From Mycolicibacterium porcinum (GTDB lineage Bacteria; Actinomycetota; Actinomycetes; Mycobacteriales; Mycobacteriaceae): 64,000 nt of DNA. Under the pieces are notes generated by a model, which had not been told where the DNA came from, searched no databases, and saw only the letters and a program-made list of their open reading frames with translations. The first letter of the stretch is position 1. Each line of letters begins with the position of its first letter. This document shows positions 63,175 to 64,000 of this stretch, piece after piece. The stretch is taken from assembly GCA_002086835.1 (NCBI GenBank), contig MVIG01000002.1, positions 372,001-436,000 of the forward strand. Reading direction: 5' to 3'. A program made the position numbers and the translations under genes.

Positions 63175-63461
63175 GCACCACTGGGCGCGCCACGACGGTG
63201 GGCCCGGCCCGCGATCGCGCCGCTTTCTACCTGTGGGCTGTGGAAATTCGCGATCGACAGCCCTGGCGTGGAAATCGGCGCAGCGGCGCGACGCGCCGAG
63301 TCGAAGCGACGCTGCGCCGCCAACGCGACGCGCCGGGCAAGCCGACCCAGGCCCGGTGAACTTTCAGTAACCACACCGCAACACGAAACACGGCTGAAAC
63401 ATGCGCGCCGCGTGGCTGAAACGCGCGCCCGACATTCTCGTCGAGACCAAAGGAGCTCGAC

Positions 63462-64000
63462 GTGCCCGAAATCGATCCGGCCGCCACAGCCTGGCTGCTC
63501 GCCAGTACCGCGCTGGTCCTGCTGATGACCCCCGGCCTCGCCATCTTCTACGGCGGCATGGTCCGCACCACCGGCGTGCTCAACATGATCATGATGAGCT
63601 TCATCTCGATCCCGCTGGTGACGGTGGCCTGGCTGCTGGTCGGCTACACCCTGGCGTTCTCCGATGACGCCGGCGGCGGCCTGATCGGCGGCCTGCAGCA
63701 CTTCGGCATGCTCGGCATCACGCCAAGCACCGCCCACGGAGCGGTGCCCGAGCTGCTGTTCGCCACGTTCCAGCTGACCTTCGCGATCATCACTGCCGCC
63801 CTGGTCAGCGGTGCCATCGCGGACCGCGCGAAGTTCGCGGCCTGGATGCTGTTCGTGCCGGTGTGGGCCGTCGCGGTGTACGCCGTGGTCGCGCACTGGG
63901 TGTGGGGACCGGGCGGCTGGCTGGCCGGCCTCGGCGTGCTCGACTATGCCGGCGGCCTCGTCGTCGAGATCGTGTCCGGCTCGTCGGCCCTGGCGCTGGC
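63462..64000 (+). CDS. amt: ammonium transporter (3' partial)
   Basis: First 179 residues of an Amt/MEP/Rh ammonium channel: AWLLASTALVLLMTPGLAIFYGGMVR is the family-typical first helix, followed by FQLTFAIITAALVSGAIADR and VVAHWVWGPGGWLA (with a pore His to follow). GTG at 63462 has AAAGGAG 6 bases upstream. The frame is open to the window end. The 287-bp spacer before it holds no other gene. Confidence 0.93.
   Translation, partial: MPEIDPAATAWLLASTALVLLMTPGLAIFYGGMVRTTGVLNMIMMSFISIPLVTVAWLLVGYTLAFSDDAGGGLIGGLQHFGMLGITPSTAHGAVPELLFATFQLTFAIITAALVSGAIADRAKFAAWMLFVPVWAVAVYAVVAHWVWGPGGWLAGLGVLDYAGGLVVEIVSGSSALAL

Overview
The window looks like a rapidly growing mycobacterium (Mycolicibacterium, close to M. 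smegmatis). DNA is GC-rich, GTG and TTG starts are common, and there is a complete downstream half of an ESX-3 type VII secretion locus, a trehalose sulfotransferase, PhnDCE/PhnF, F420- and mycothiol-type enzymes and mycobacterial exported families. No coordinates of a reference genome were available; all family calls come from reading motifs.

1-10.7 kb: ESX-3, all on the plus strand and tightly spaced: eccC3 (5' end outside the window), PE5, PPE4, esxG, esxH, espG3, eccD3, mycP3, eccE3. 10.6-14.5 kb: small-molecule enzymes (alpha/beta hydrolase, amidohydrolase, trans-aconitate methyltransferase, second hydrolase). 14.5-19.6 kb: a sulfur unit on the minus strand (sulfatase, stf0, cysD, cysNC) in which sulfate activation to PAPS is coupled to a PAPS-using sulfotransferase. 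19.7-22.9 kb: TetR regulator, ferredoxin-fused FprB and an AurF-like diiron oxygenase that together look like an oxygenase plus its electron supply. 22.9-33.4 kb: largely the M. tuberculosis Rv0307c-Rv0315 gene order (hypothetical, PAP2, L,D-transpeptidase-like, SnoaL-like, Hsp70-like Pro/Thr-rich, GH16), interrupted by a PAP2-diacylglycerol kinase fusion and an ArsR/SRPBCC pair.

33.4-61.2 kb is accessory DNA between the Rv0315-like and dcd-like genes. It holds a phosphate/phosphonate transporter operon (phnD-phnC-phnE plus an alcohol dehydrogenase) with its divergent repressor phnF and two perfect operators; a tandem pair of exported paralogues, one broken in a G8 tract; two convergent AraC paralogues; a VanY-like exported protein; a membrane protein and ABC exporter; a hipBA toxin-antitoxin pair with three operator-like repeats; a Tat lipoprotein arylsulfatase with MarR regulator; a rhomboid-like protein; and a TetR/F420-oxidoreductase pair.

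56.4-61.2 kb is the most interesting part: a 4.75 kb islet bounded by a 51-bp perfect direct repeat of the 3' part of tRNA-Gly(CCC). Inside are an intact, AT-richer reverse transcriptase with a long structured non-coding leader, decayed excisionase and integrase remnants, and an intact two-gene unit (soluble protein plus membrane protein). This has the look of an immobilised phage-defence islet with an uncharacterised reverse-transcriptase system. 61.1-64 kb returns to core genes: the intact tRNA-Gly, a one-TM protein, dcd and the start of an ammonium transporter.
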